From Aselliscus stoliczkanus (Eukaryota > Chordata > Mammalia > Chiroptera > Hipposideridae): 64,000 bases of DNA. A program made the translations under genes and the position numbers. The notes below the pieces were generated by a model that saw only the letters and a program-made list of their open reading frames with translations, did not search any database and was not told where the DNA came from. The DNA is taken from contig CM066728.1 of assembly GCA_033961575.1 (NCBI GenBank), forward strand, positions 107,588,852 to 107,652,851. The letters are read 5' to 3'. Of this stretch, positions 1 through 13,699 are shown piece after piece (position 1 is the first letter of the stretch; every line of letters begins with the position of its first letter).

Positions 1-1130
1 TTTGGTTTCTTTTTTTCAAGATTGTGTTTGTGACATTCATCCATGTATGGCTGTGTATAGTTCATTCATTATCATAGCTGCATAGCATTCCTCATGTGGC
101 TATATACTGTAATTTATGCATTCTACTATTGATGGGCATTTGAGTAGCTTTCAATTTGGGGCTATTACAAATAGTGCTGCAATTAATATTCTGATTCATG
201 TCTTTTGATGAATATACACTTACAATCCTGTTGGGCACATGCCTTGCAGTAGAATTGCTGGATCACAGGGTATGTGTTATGTTCAGTTTTAATATTGTGC
301 CCAAGACATTTTCCAAATTAGTTACACTCCCACCAGCAGTGTATGAGGGTCTCACCTATTGCATATCCTTTCTAACCCTTGGTGGTTTTCATCCTTCTCA
401 CTTTATAGTCATTTTGGTAGGTGTGTGTTGATATTGTGGTTTTAATTCACATTTCCCTGTTGTCTCTTGGGCATCTTATATTTATTTGCCTTTGGAGTAT
501 TCTTTTTTTTAGTGCCTCCTTGATTGTTTTGCACTTTGGGCTATGGGGTTGTCTGCCTTCTTTCTTGAGGATTTATTAATGTTCTTTATATATTATAGAT
601 ACGAGTCCTTTCTCAGATGCATAATTTTCAAAACTTTTTCTCACTCCATCGGTTTCCCTTTCAATCTGTTCATGGTTTCTTGACATACAAAAGTTTTTAA
701 TCTTAATGTGGCTCCAATGTATCATTTTTTTCTCTTTATGGCTAGCATTTTGTGGGGCTTGTTTAGAAACCTGTATCTACTCCACAGTCATGAATATGCT
801 TTCTTATATTTTCTTCTGAAGTATTTATTATTTCACCATTTGCATGTAGCGCTGCACTTCACCTGTAATTGATTTTTGTGTTTAGTGTGATATAGGGTTT
901 AAGAATCATTGTTTTCTATGTGGATCTCCAGTGGGTTCAGCAAAATCAGTCAGAAGGCCCTCTTTTCCTCCTGCCCAGCTGTGTCACTTTGGGTCACATA
1001 TCAGGTGACTTCATACGTGTGAGTCTAGTGTCCAGACTTTTTATTCTGATGCATGGATCTATTCATCTAACTTTGCACTGTATTAATTATCATAGTTTTA
1101 TAATCATGACACATATTGCATTTCAAAGTT
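1..1130 (-). mobile_element. Old L1 LINE fragment, 3' half, antisense
   Basis: Read on the + strand, this T-rich stretch follows the order of an inverted L1 3' region. It has the stretch about a small genome-typical block ending in a 'ctattgatgggcatttgag' type segment near 130-150 and the 'atagtgctgcaattaa' segment near 172-186. The 'ccaccagcagtgtatgagg' block follows near 331-349. Near 910-930 comes a segment matching the L1 'gtggatctccagt' block. The copy is heavily diverged and all frames are broken. The element runs off the left edge, so its 3' end is outside the window, and the right boundary is uncertain. Family naming is from memory of mammalian L1M sequence, not a search. Confidence 0.75.
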
Positions 1131-1349
1131 ATTTTCTTAACACAAATTCACTGGAAAAGAAGCAATGGTTCAGATGATATGGAATATATCTTGGGAGCTC
1201 TTAGCACATACAATCAAATGCCCTCAAAAGATTACACATCCTCTAATGCTGTTTTTAGTTATTATTCTACTTGTTTGTCCTCATTTTTCCAACTTTTGGT
1301 TCTAGCATTTTTAAAAATTGCACCAAAATGCACCTATCAGCAGTGATGT

Positions 1350-1540
1350 TGAGAACCGCCATTTACTCCATTATACACCAGGCACTGTGTTAGCAATTCT
1401 CTCAAGAGATCTGCATCTTGGTTTTTATGTTCCCCATTTCCCATATTAAAAAAACCCTGCGGCTCAGGATGATCACCTGACTCACTCAAAGCTGCCCAGG
1501 CAGCACGTGTCAGACACGCACTTTCAGTCCCTACGTGGCT
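1350..1540 (-). repeat. MIR-type SINE fragment, antisense
   Basis: The order 'caccaggcactgtgttagc', then a 'ccccatttcccat' block, then 'gctgcccaggcagcacgtgtcagacac' resembles an inverted MIR: size-class phrase, 'cccattttacagatgagg' region, then the tRNA-like head. It is old and diverged, with loose edges. Confidence 0.5.
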
Positions 1541-3040
1541 CTCTCCACTTGTTTTCTCCACCGTGCTGTTGTATTCATTTGCAATTCTTCAATGGCAAAG
1601 TAGGTGGAAGTGTTTCTCACTGCGGGCCTCGGAGCTCCACACCCTTCATTGCTCTGATTCTTGTGCCCCTCTCAGGGGCAATGACAATTCATGAGGCTTC
1701 TTTCTGGCTGGGGCGCCCTGCGTATTTTATCCTTCCACCCACGTCCAGCCAGGAGAGAATACCTGTAATGCTGCCCTTTGCACCGACACCCGTTTATCAG
1801 GGGCCCGTGGTCTAAGGGAACTAGTTAAGCACAGATTGAGAAAATTTATTGATGATTAAACTGCCATTCCTCATGTGTAGGTGAGGAGAAAGATGTGTAG
1901 GTAGCCAGTTTGCAGGGGATTGAGAACATGCTGGGAGGCAGCTGTTTGATGAACATGGGGGTTGCAAAGGCCTCTGGGAGGCCAGGGCTCGAGATCCGTG
2001 TGGCTTGACCCTGGTGGGAATCCTCACAGATGGCAGTCATGTAGGGCAGGCCAGCAGGCCCACCTTGGAGGTTGAGGGTGTCTCACCCACCTTAGAAGCC
2101 GGCTCCTTTGGAGCCTGAGGGGCCGATGCCCCACCTAACACACACATTGTCTTTCTCTCACACACAGGCACCCACAGACCTCTCCCTGCCCCTCCCCTAC
2201 ACTCTGACATTTGAGGTCTGTGCCAATATTCTAAAAGGAGCTTTGGCAAAAGAAGGCCCCAGCTCCTTCCGCGGCCTCTGACATATGTGCCTCGTTCTGA
2301 GCTGAGCTGGGTGAAAGCAGGCGCAGGCGGAAAGTAGGTACAGCGAGAGCAGCAGAGGCGGTGTGCCCTCTTACGCCAGCTGCTTTGTTATGTAATTACC
2401 ATGTATTTTGTGTATTTTTCCCCAGAAAAATTAATGTCATCTGTAGAAGAGGAGTGTAGTGAGAAGCTAAAAATATGGAAAACATGGTGTTTAGATCTGG
2501 GAAGAACAGTTCTTGGAGCAGACTTCGAGGGGCTCCTCTATTTCATTTAAATGGAGGATCACATAGCCCTGAAACCCTTGAGCTCCTCCAGCCAAGGGAC
2601 AGGAAGAAGCAAAGTCACCTGTGCGGCCTTATTGTCGCTAGGATAGCTCGCATCTGTGGATGAGCAAGGACAAAGGCTGCAAGTTGCTCGGAAGGACAGA
2701 AAGTCCAGCCACCTTCAGAGTCCCGCAGGCTGTCCAAGCATGGAAGGGTCCTTTACACTCGTGTATCAAGGAGGCAGAACTGGGCCACGGTACACCTGGA
2801 CCACCCTCTCTTAGAGTCCTGTGTCCCCCGCACCAGCCACAGTGGGCTTTACGTTCTTTAAATGCCCATGAGATAAGATGTTCCTCCATGAGCAGAAAGA
2901 AAAAAAACCAAGAGTGGGACAAAGTGGCTGAGTCCTGCCACCAGCCTAGGACGTGTGCCTCCTGCTTTTGTGGAGACAACATCTAAACACAGAGGAAGTA
3001 ACCTTTTGTAGAATTCATGCCTAATTAACTTCTGACCCAT
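1541..3040. other. No gene recognised
   Basis: Mixed-composition sequence of moderate GC. The open frames here (up to 114 codons) are short, overlap one another on opposite strands and resemble nothing I know. No convincing exon with matching splice sites was seen. Confidence 0.5.
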
Positions 3041-3215
3041 TGAGTTCGTTAAGCCTCACAACCCAAGGAGGCAGACATTATTTCCATTTTACAGATGAGG
3101 AAACTGAGACTCAGAGAGGTGAAGTCATTTGATGAAGATTGTCCAAATAGTAAAAGCTGAAGATAAGATTTATTCTAGAATAGCTCTGTTTGGCTTTAGA
3201 GTCAGTGATCTAAAG
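3040..3215 (-). repeat. MIR SINE, antisense
   Basis: Contains the diagnostic inverted MIR core 'ccattttacagatgaggaa' at about 3087-3105, followed by 'actgagactcagagaggtgaagtc'. The tail towards 3215 (agtcagtgatc) fits the tRNA-like end. This is an ancient mammal-wide SINE and not a gene. Confidence 0.85.
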
Positions 3216-4045
3216 TGAAGTCAGTTTTGGTCTCAAATTGTCATAATAGTCCTCAGGACTTAGATTTTTTTTTTATTCCGTAGACATTCTGTGGTTTGCT
3301 TTACAGGCAGCAATAAGGTTCTGTGAAGGGCAGTTATCATGCTGGCCCTTCACATATTCCCATCTTTAACAGACCTTTTAAAATACTTTAAAGGGTTGGT
3401 TTTCCAATCATCAAAATGCAGGTAGTCTCAAAGTGTTTATTTGAACCAAAACATTCTTAGCAGATTGGGCAATTTTGACATGAGTCATTTTATCTCTGAA
3501 CTTTATGGTAATAGAGCAATTGACAATCTCACCTCATGTTTAAATATGGCAGAAGATCCGTTCAGAGCAAGAAGAAAAAACGTCGCATTCAGCACATTTG
3601 TGTAGCAGATGAAAATGCCTGCTGTGTGCCAGCAATCGATAATCCCAGGTGTTCCTCCTTCGCAGCTCAGCCCAGATCTGAGACTTGGAAACTGAACTTC
3701 CCAGAGCTTTAGTTGAACTCTCTCAGTTTTGTCTAATTCCACACCGTGTCCCGAGAAATACGCTTCCCCAGGCCTTTGCTGCAAATGGGTTACAAATGGG
3801 TTTCTTATAATTTAAGTACATCCGAATCCAAACACATCCTTGAAGTTTTGAAGCTGCTGAGTCTGCAGTTGCTCAGATGTCTGGAGCGAGGAAGGCATGC
3901 CAAGAAAAGGACTGTCCAAGTGGACCGGCTGCATGTGACGGGGCTGGACAGGAATTACCTCCACAGGGAAATGAGGATGCATAGTACTCAGAATGTGAGG
4001 ACCCCAGGGGTTTCCATAGCAAGCTTCCCGATTAATACCTCCCAT

Positions 4046-4215
4046 CTCTCAGGGGTACAGATCAGATGGCAGGAGCCCAGCTTGGTAGAAAGTGGATATA
4101 AAACCAAAGACTGTAAGTAACTAGGCTGTGGCCACACAAATCAATGCTGGAAGCTGAGAATAGAAACCAGTCTTCTGACCTCTAGCCTGAGACTCTATCC
4201 ATCATCCCTGTCTCC
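4046..4215 (-). repeat. Probable MIR fragment, antisense
   Basis: The block around 4128-4205 ('gtggccacacaaatcaatgc', then 'agaaaccagtcttctgacc', then 'gagactctatcc') reads as the decayed head half of an inverted MIR. It overlaps the end of a 124-codon frame (3746-4120), which argues against that frame being a gene. Confidence 0.5.
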
Positions 4216-4520
4216 GTGGGACTAAAATATACCCTTTTCTCTAAAAACAAATGGAACCAGCATGACCCAATGAAACTGAGTGTCGTTATTGTGGTTGTCA
4301 TAGCAACCTGATTTAGAATTCAAAATATAGACTTTGATTTTATGTGTATTGGGAGAGAGTACTGAGGAGATAGTGGTGACCCCCTTTCCAAACAAGATTT
4401 AATTTTCCTATGGCTTGAATCCTAATGCTAGTACAAAGTTTTAGTGATTTGAGTTTTAGAACTTTCAGACGGGAAAACATAATTTTCTCTCATAGATTAT
4501 TTTTTGCTGTTTTCTTCTTC

Positions 4521-4542
4521 TTTTTTTTTTTTTTTTTTTTTT
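4521..4542. repeat. Poly-T tract
   Basis: 22 uninterrupted T residues followed by A-rich sequence. It may be the tail of an inverted retroposon, but no body was recognised next to it. Confidence 0.9.
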
Positions 4543-7500
4543 AAAAAATGAGAGTTCTATTTTAATTCTATGGTTATGTTTATAGTGTGTAAGGCTCTTT
4601 AGAAACTTGAAGATTTAATATGTAATTAGTACATTTTATAGGATTTTAAATAATTTCTAGCCAACATGTAATTCTGTGTATCATCATAATTTATTTTGTT
4701 TCTAATGTTATATGATTGCTTTCGAAAGGAAAGCTGTCTCCAAAAGTGGTCCCTAATGAAAGTGCTTTACATGGTAGGAGGTTATAATTATATGCAGCAG
4801 AAATTCCTAGTTGCTTCTCATTATCCACTTCCCCCTTTTCCTGTGTATTAAGAACATCCATTTTTTCTAATTTCTTTGCCATCAAGCTGAATGAATGCTT
4901 GCTCACATCCATCAAAGCTAAATGTGGCTGTGTATTTTGGCCAAGGAAAGAAAGGTAAGTCGAGTGTTTTGCGTAAACTCCCAGGAAGTGCCTCTAAATG
5001 GAGGAGGGTTAGCGTCTTCCTCCCCAGGTCATGGCCGTGATAGCTGGAGCTCTAGCATTCAGTTTGGGCTCGGAGGTCATGGGACACATTCTGGGGACAG
5101 CAGGTGTCAGCTGGGCAGATCCTTGTCCTGAAGATTTAGGGGGGTGGGACCATGTGTGCCCTCTCTGACTGCCTCCAGGCAGCTTTTCTCTTTTATGGAA
5201 ACCACTGCCAAGCTGGCCTTCCTGAACTATGTAGAGAATACAACACGTAAAGCAGTATTATCATTATAGATTGGATTATTCTATTAAAATCTGATCTTTC
5301 AGTGCTAAAGGAAGGAAGTAATCTATCTGGGCTTTTTCACTCCTTCCACCTTCCAGTCCACATTCCAAACAGGCTCCAGCTGGAGCCTACCTGGGGAACG
5401 TCATGGCATGGGGAAGAGGAGTTTGCGGCCATCTCTGCAGAAAGCAAGGAGCCTTTGACGGCAAAGATGTATTCCTAATAAGTTGGCTGTCCAGGAAGTG
5501 TGGAGACAGCCAGCTACTTCATCAAGGTGCCATCTTCAGCTGGTGACACAATGTCGTACTTCGCCGCCCCCAACACTTTGATACAATTAATTGATGATCA
5601 GTGCTGACCTCGGGCTTAGAACCAGCACAGAACGGGCCTGCCTGATGTACGTGGGTGGCGCCCTGAGAGCAGGCCAGATGCACCCCCTGTCTGCTTGCAG
5701 CCATTCAGGCCCAACCTGCATCCCTGGCACAGGGCAGGGGAAGCCAGTGCTAACTACTGATGTGAAGTAGTTATGGCCCCTTGTCTTTAGGAGCTGACAG
5801 TTACCTTTATTAGAGAGCAAGTTCCCAAAGGAACAGCGATTCCTGAGTCACTGTCAGGGGAGACTGTGTTTCACACACGTGTCATCTCCTGGAGCAACTG
5901 GGGCAAACGGAAGCCCCAGCTGGGACCTGGCCCCGGGACAGAAGTGGAGGCGATTGTGCAGGAGTGGGCAGCAATGATGAACCTTCTCATCTCACAGGAG
6001 AAACGCTGAGTGCCACCACAGACGCGCCTCTCGTCACCAAGCAGGGATATTCAGATCTGCCGGAAATCCCAGCATGATTTCCCGTCAACACCATTTACCT
6101 TGAAGATGGGAGCATCTAAAGGCAAGTACCCTTCAGGTGTTTTTTGGGCACAATAAAAGCAAGCAGTACGTAGGCAAATAACTGCATTTCTTTTTGAAAC
6201 TGAAAAGCTTCCATTATTTCAGAAACAGTAGTTTAGGACAAAAGAAAAATGATCAAAAATACAACCTAAATACATGACCTCCTGCATGAACCTAAATATG
6301 TGTTTATACACGGTACCCTAGATGTCAACCATTCAAATGGCAAAACGTGTGCTCATGTGTGAAGCTGTGTTACACATATAAATATTAACCTTAATTTTAT
6401 TAATACAAAACCATAAACTGAAAAGCTCAGCCTCACACTTTAAATAGCGAGGGATGATGGTTATGATTCAGTGATCAAGCCACCTGATTTTTAAATCTCA
6501 GAGATTATTCCCAGTCATCCAACTTCATCATAATTGTGCTTTAAAGGTTTGGTGGGAAGAGATCACTACCTCTTTTCCTTGAAATCCCCGAATGTTGATT
6601 TAACTGAATCTTTTCTCTCTTCTGCCTTGCTTTACATGATTTAGCAAGTGGAATGCAGGTATGTGTTCGGAAAATAAGGAGTTCAGTTATTTGTTGCAGG
6701 TCCAAAATCTTTGGAAATGTTGCCACATTGTGCGTTATCCCATTGTGCAATGTCACAACCCAGTGCTTTGCAAATTGGTTCCACTTGCTCATTGCACCTC
6801 TGGGGAGTCCACTCACACATCATTTTAAATGTGTTTGGTTGTTTTTGCTGACTTATAAATGTTCAAAAGAAAAGGAATCTGGCTTCTATAGAAGACAGGG
6901 TTATAAAATGGACAACTTCTCACCAGGAGGGAAGGTTTCTGAGTCTGTTTCAAAGAGAAGGACAAAGGGTCAATTACCAGTCCAGGCTGAAGAGTTCTGC
7001 TGACACAGACACAAGAATAGCAGAATTAAGGAGGACACAGAGGAGCCTTAGAGTTGGGTCGGATGTGGCATCAGAGGCGTTGGAGCGTTGAGAAGGTCTG
7101 TGGAGTCCCAGAAGGGAGGAAAGAAATATATAAAGACAAACTATTTTGGTCACTTATATCTGATAAGCATTAGTTGGGCATCCTTTGTTAGTAAAATTTA
7201 AATTTCTTTTACTTTGTGCTCTCATTGGACTGAACTGCTTTTAATAAGAGCAACTGCTTTAATGAGTACACACTTTATTTTCTTAGTAAAGGGGAGGGCG
7301 AGCTCCTTGACAGGTAAGCCGGGGAAATCAAATGAGCAGTTTATTCGTTCAGTGATTCTGTGTATTTCTGTATCTGTGTATTTGACTTCGGAGTGATTTC
7401 CATGAGTAGTCAGTCATCTTTGCATCACCTTGAGTGACTAATCCAGTATTTTGATGCTAATTGATTTGTGAAATATATGACATTTTGTAGGAAAAAAAAA

Positions 7501-7595
7501 CACCACAGGTTTGTATAGCCTCCTCTCCCTTGAGAAATGCCTACTGCTGGGTGAGGCAGTTCAGGTAATGGCTTTCCAAAATATAAAACTGCATT
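4543..7595. other. No gene or clear repeat recognised
   Basis: AT-rich sequence with moderately GC-rich islands around 5340-6010. The open frames (up to 116 codons) do not resemble known proteins, lie on both strands and lack support. Confidence 0.45.
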
Positions 7596-7599
7596 TGTA

Positions 7600-7765
7600 G
7601 TGTTCCAAAGCTCACCTGCCCGGGGTTCAAATCCAGGCACTGCAGCTTATTAGCCATGTGACTTTGGGATGCTTATGTTATCTCTCTGGGCCTCTGTTTC
7701 TTCATCTAAAAAATGGAGATAATTGTAGATATATATCATACAGTACAGCTGAGACATTGGTGACT
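7600..7765 (+). repeat. MIR SINE, sense
   Basis: Good match to the MIR order: 'gggttcaaatccaggcactg' near 7622, 'agccatgtgactttggg' near 7652, 'ctctgggcctctgtttcttc' near 7684, and 'taaaaaatggagataat' near 7707. It is ancient and ends indistinctly. Confidence 0.85.
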
Positions 7766-8274
7766 TGAGAATGGCAAGTTTCTACCTTGTAGATATGTTG
7801 GGGTACATAAGCCCAGTGCTTGGGACTGCCAGAGGATGGAGGAGAAGAAAATGTCCATCCTTTGGGGGAGCTTATGACCTAGTAAGGCAATAAGACAAGA
7901 TACAAAAATTCTGAGGAAAGGTTCCTGTGAGTGTATAATGATGCTATATGATTGTAGATCGGTGTTGTTAGTAATAGCTTTCTGGATAATAGAGGACTTC
8001 AGCTGGATTGTAAACTACAGGGCAGATTTAAACTCATGTGAGTTGAACATACCCACAATCCCCAAATTCAGAATGCTCCACAAACCATTCTAATCCCAAC
8101 TCATGTGACTATAAAAATGATAGGTTTCACATTTTAGTGAAAACTTGACATGAATTGATGTGAGGCTATTTGTCATCTTTATTATCCCACATTGTGACTA
8201 TTTCTAGATTTCTCTGCAGAATAATTAATGTGTTAGATTCTAGGGTGCTGCCCTCCTGTCCACTGGTGGCATAT

Positions 8275-8700
8275 ACCAGTTATCTTATTGTTCTGTAATA
8301 AGCGACCTCCAAAATTATGGCTTAAAACAGCAATCAGCATTTATTATTACCCACGATTCTATGGGTTGATGAGCTCAGCTGGGTGGTTCTTCTGTTCCAC
8401 CTGATGTCTGCTGTGGGCTGCCATCCTGTGGAGGTTTCCCTGGGCTGAGACTTCTGACATGGGTCACTCACTTGGCTGGCAGTGGGAGCTGAGCTGGGCC
8501 TTCGTTTAGCTCAGATGTCTCAGGTATCCTGCACAACCTTCTCCAGGTGACTCTTTTGGGCTTCTTGAGCATGGCAGCTGGATTTTGAGAGGGCGAAGTC
8601 CAAGAAGATTGAAGAAAAGCTGCTGATTTTCTAAGGCCCAGGCTCGAAGTTTACAGTGTCACTTACACTGCCTGCTAGTGGCCCAAACAAATTACATACA
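8275..8700 (-). mobile_element. Old LTR-like interspersed repeat, family not named
   Basis: The order 'ttctgtaataagcgacctcc', 'ggcttaaaacagcaatc', 'atttattattacccacgatt', then 'gagctcagctgggtggttct' and 'catggcagctgg' is the arrangement of a common ancient mammalian repeat that I recall as LTR-like in inverted orientation. A second relative lies at about 54955-55280. I cannot name the subfamily without a library search. Confidence 0.5.
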
Positions 8701-11700
8701 AGCTCAAATTCAAGGACAAGGGAAACTGAGTACCTCTCAATGGGAGACGTGACAAAGCATTTGTAGCCATTGTTACCCCAAGACAGGCTGTTCTGTACTC
8801 TATGGTGTAGGGACCAAAAGACCTTTGTAAAGTGTGCTGTGTCTCCAGCCCCAGGGTGAAAGTTAGAAGATCTGTGTATCTTCTATCTACTGTTGTCAGT
8901 CCAGCCTGGTGCATGCTGGTGTGGAAATACACCAGGGCCATGACTGGCATTTCAGATGGTTTTCCTCAAAGAATGCTGCATGAAGATGCTCCCCTGCTCA
9001 TGTGTTTAGGGTACCATCCAAAATCTCTGAGCATAAATTTAAATAATTGCAAGGCTATAATTTCAAAAGTACTGTTAAACATTGAAGATTTACAGTAGAG
9101 GCTTAATATTTTCTCTTTTAAATATATCCAATGAATCTAAATTCTGAAGTGATTTGATTCTATCAGCCACTGTTTTTACATGGCATGAACAGACTTCTTT
9201 TACAGGAAAGGTCTTATATCATTTCTTTTGCTCATGAAATTTGCATTTCCATTATACTTTTCTACAATATAAATATGGATATGTATTTAAATTTAATTTT
9301 CTAAAATATCACATGATATCTTAAATACTGTGCTCTACATTTTGAATAATTACTTCTGGATTTAGTTATCATTACAATAATTACCATTGCATAATGGAAC
9401 AAAAATGAAAATGTCTAACAAATTTTGAAAATTATAAGAAAGAAGATAACATTTTATTGAAAAAAATGTATCTTTAGAAAGATGGACAATTTTTTTCTTT
9501 TTCCTTTCCTTTTTATTTTTTATTGTTTTTCTTTTGGTTATATGTCTCTGCATGTATATTTACTTATTGCCAGAATGAAAAAAGATTAAACATCAATTTT
9601 ATTCCTTTTTTTTTCAGTTTTATAAGTTCAAGTGCTTAGAAGATTTATCCATATAAACACATGGAAATGGAAGAAAACTGTTAGAACTATGTCACTCAAT
9701 TCTTTGAACTCTTCCAAGCTACACTCCAGAAATCATACTATAATCTATCACCAAAAATTACTTTTAATGTTCTACCAGATAATGATTCAATTAAGTTCTC
9801 CTTTAATTTAGTTGAAAAACAGAGACAAATAAACAAAAACCTAGAAACCAAACTGACTTATTATAATGATTAGTATGGTCTTCTTTCCCCATTTCTTAAA
9901 GTGTGCCTCTCTGAGAAGGATGCCATGGGAAGACCAAAGAACAGTGACAGGTATGCTTTTGTGAAATAATTGCCCCCACCTCACAAAAGGCTAAAGAAGT
10001 GGTGGATGTGTGGAAGTCACAAGAAGGAGTTGGGGGAGGGAGGTGAAGAGTGTGGTCTCTGAGTCTGTGAGTCATTCCTCCACACCAGGAAAACCAGTTA
10101 AATGTTCTCACTGTAATACATGGAGCACTGCTGGAAGAATGGCTCCCTGGCTGACCAGTGAGCCACAGCATTCTGAAGTGATGGATAACAAGGTCCACAT
10201 GTTGGAGGGAGGGGTACAGAATCAGTTAATACAACTGATGTCCCTTTGGAAAAATCTTTGACAAATTTACATTAAAAATTAATCATTGGTAATTAAATTA
10301 AATATTTTACACTGGTAGAAATAAAAATGAGATTTCATGTCTGGCATCAAGTAGGAGAACAATGATTATTTCCAAATGAATGAATGAATAATTGGAAATT
10401 ATCTGGATTCTTTCCTGGGCAGTGTGTTTATAAGGTCATTAGATTTAATGTTTTTATGGTCACTCAGACAAGGAGTGTGCAATTAGCACAATCCCATGTT
10501 TGTCCTCCACCACAAATCATGAGTGTAGATGGAGACTCTGCAAGTGAGACTAGTTGTAATTAGATTAATTTTCATTTGCAGGTTTTATACAACAATGCTT
10601 TGAGAGCTAGAATACTAATTGTTTGTATAAAAAGAAGGAATCAGATGGTTAATAATTCAATGTTGTATGTAGAAGTTACCATTTGAATTTTGACATAGCC
10701 TTAGCATAACATTGACATAAAAGGAAGACTAGTGTTTTCAAATATATGGAAAACGACTTTTAAAAGTTATTACCCCACAAAGTGATAGTGGCAAAGAGCT
10801 GGCTTTGAACCATAATTAGTGCTTCTTCTTCTACAATATAGAGGTGTTTGGGGTAGATGGTCACTCAATTTAAAACAGCATTTTACAGTTCAGGTTTATA
10901 TCAAGGTCTGGCCATGAACTTGCCCTCTCTGGTGAGATATGAGTGGAAGTGATGTACATCACTTCTTAGCTGGTGGGTTTAAGAGGAAGATAAGCCTCCC
11001 CACTGTCTTCTTGGCCTTGTGCTTGGTAGAAACAGAATACTCTGAGGGATCAATCACAGTATATCCATGTGTTGCTGCAGGATGGAAGGTGTTAGGGTCT
11101 TGGGGTCATGAGTGAGAGGAAAACTGTCTACTGACCAGGACTTTCTCATTGGACTGTTACGTGAACAAGAGGAACAATTCCATTATATTAAACAACCAAA
11201 ACGTTGGGTTTATTTGTTGTAGCAGCTAGCATTATCCTAATAAAACAGAGGTATAGATTGAAAATATAGAGAGATCAAAAACCCCTTAAATAAATTAATG
11301 CATGGTAGGATTATATTTTATATTTGAGGGACTATAAAGTGTTTAAGGAAGCCTAAGGTATATGTGTGCCTAAGTTTTTCCTATTTAGGGGATTTGGACC
11401 TGCCTCTTTCACTGTCAGCACTCCACTCATACATGCTACCTTTCCAAACACCTGCCATTAAAAAGGCCTGAAACCAACACAAGGAAACTATGGATTTTGT
11501 CATATTATGAATAATTCTTTGGAAAACCTTGTCACTCCAGCATGTATCCAAAAAAAAGAAACAGCCCAACAAACAGCAGCATGTCATGTCATTAAAAAGA
11601 TAAAGAGTTACCAGATTAAAGTTAGCAGCAGAGTCCAAAGACTGTTAGAGTGCTGGCATTGAAAGAGACAAGGACTAGTCATTTTGGCTGTGGTATCTGT

Positions 11701-13533
11701 TAATTGCACTTGGGTGGTGCTGCTGCTGGCAGATATGTCGACATTTGCAATTGGCAATGGACTAGTCGACTGGACGGAGACCACCACACATTCGTCTTCA
11801 TTCAGCCTCCCTTCCCAAAGGCCAAGGTTATTGATGCTCTAACAAGCCCACTGACAGACACTATCCAACTTCTGTTCAGGGCCCACCAATCACAGGAGTT
11901 CAGCAGCTTTCCCTGAAATTTATATAAATGCCTTTGAATATATGAGTTTTAATGCCAATAGTTTTATAAAAGAGGAACCTGTCAAAGTCTTCATATTTTA
12001 TTTGGGGAGAAAGAGAGGACTAGAACCCAGGATACTAGCCTGTCACATCCCCTCTAACACTAACTTATAGAAAACAGGAGAGAAGCCAAATAATATTTGA
12101 ATCCGTTGAAGGTAGACATCCCACTCTAAATTCACAGACGTTCAGCTCACAAACTTTTTCATTTTGCTTCATCTTTAAAGAAGTCAGATTTGATTACTCC
12201 CAGAGAAAATCACATGCAGCACACATTACAGTTATGCAGAATTCAAGCAAGTTCTAATTACTAGGATTCTCCTAAATTCAAAAGCATTAAAAATTTTATA
12301 ACATGATGATTATAGTCAAACAATAGCAGGGCAGGCAACATCTTCACTTCAGTCCAAGCTTCAGTCTGTAATCCAGATGTTGTGTTTACATGCCGCCAGC
12401 TCTTCATCTTTCAGATTCTTTAAACTTTAATTGACAAAATCTTTTGACCATATTGACCTGATGCTTCATAGACTCAGCCTTGCTTTATTCTCCTTATGTG
12501 AATAATTAACTAAATAAAGAGTTGGATAATTCCAGTACCTCTCCACCAGTTTTTACTGCATTTTGATGCAGAAACAATCCCCAAATCTCTGGTTTATTTT
12601 CACTCACATTTGATGTCATCTGTGAGTTGTCTTCATGTATCTTCATTCTAGAACCGAAGAGGTGGAGCAGCCCCTGTTGGGGACATGCCATGGGCATGGC
12701 TGAAGGAAAAGAACAAGAGATGTGTCATAAAAACCTCCCTCCCCAAAGGAGAAAAACAACAGAACAACGAACTGATTAGATGTAGCCTGCATTCTGCAGC
12801 TCACCTGTCAGCCAAAGCAAGTCATAAGGTCAAGGGGAGATGGGGAGAGTAGCTGTCTTACTGTAAGCAGGAGCCAGTAGTTGACATCAATAATACAAGT
12901 TTTCCCAGTGCACTCTCTTGGTCACAAATATTCACTTAGCCCCGTCAGCAAGGATCTTGTGGAGGAAAGTACCCCCAAGTCCCCGTCAGTCAAAGTCCAG
13001 GATTCCGTATCATCTCTCCATCCGGTCAGCATCTGATTCCCCTTGACCTAGTGACTTTTGAACAACAACAACAAGCAAACAACAAAAAACGTTATCTTTG
13101 GAGAAACATGGCACAGTCATCACTCCCATTTGGAAAGGTGAAGAATGGAGGGGGCACACATCAGTCACCTCAGTCCCGCTGACAAAACTTGCTAAGTCTC
13201 CCCACCCTGGGTGGGGTAGTATGTTTCTTTGATCCTTCACAGGACGTACTGATGTCCTGGGTTGGAATTCAAGTATGTCTCTTCTCAAGGCTGTTGAAAT
13301 GCAGATGGCTCCTTTGGCAAGGGTTACAACTGGTTTTTAAAACTCCTTCGTTGGACGTTGGAGTGTTTTCCCAGGAATGGCTGGGTAATATGTGCTGATT
13401 TTCTTCTCTTGCTAATGTTGCAACTGATACAGAAGCCCACAGATTGACATGTTATGCAAGGCACAAATATCTAATTATGTAACCTTACATGTCCAAGGGG
13501 AAAATCCACGATCATTGCCAGGCAGTGATGATG
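8701..13533. other. AT-rich stretch, no gene recognised
   Basis: About 4.8 kb of mostly AT-rich DNA. There are no frames above 100 codons, no convincing exons and no repeat that I could name. It contains a 20-bp perfect palindrome at 10946-10965. Confidence 0.5.
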
Positions 13534-13600
13534 TTTTTTGTTTGTTTGTTTGTTTTTAAATTTTATTTATTTATTATTTATTTATTTATTTATTTTTAAT
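13534..13600. repeat. (TTTG)n then (TTTA)n simple repeat
   Basis: Runs of TTTG (13534-13557) pass directly into TTTA/TTATT repeats (13558-13600), next to an L1 3'-end fragment. The A-rich strand is probably the degenerated tail of that element. Confidence 0.9.
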
Positions 13601-13690
13601 TTTAATTAGCTTCAGGTGTACAGCAAAGTGCAATAGTTATACTTTTTACCCCTCAAAGTGACAACCTCCCTCCCCCAATTTGCTTTTTGT
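13601..13690 (-). mobile_element. L1 3' UTR fragment, antisense
   Basis: 'gcttcaggtgtacagcaaag' at about 13609-13628, followed by a 'tgcaatagttata' block, resembles the L1 3' UTR found in laurasiatherians including bats. With the T-rich repeat at its left edge, it fits an inverted, 5'-truncated L1 insertion. Confidence 0.6.
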
Positions 13691-13699
13691 TTTAATAAG

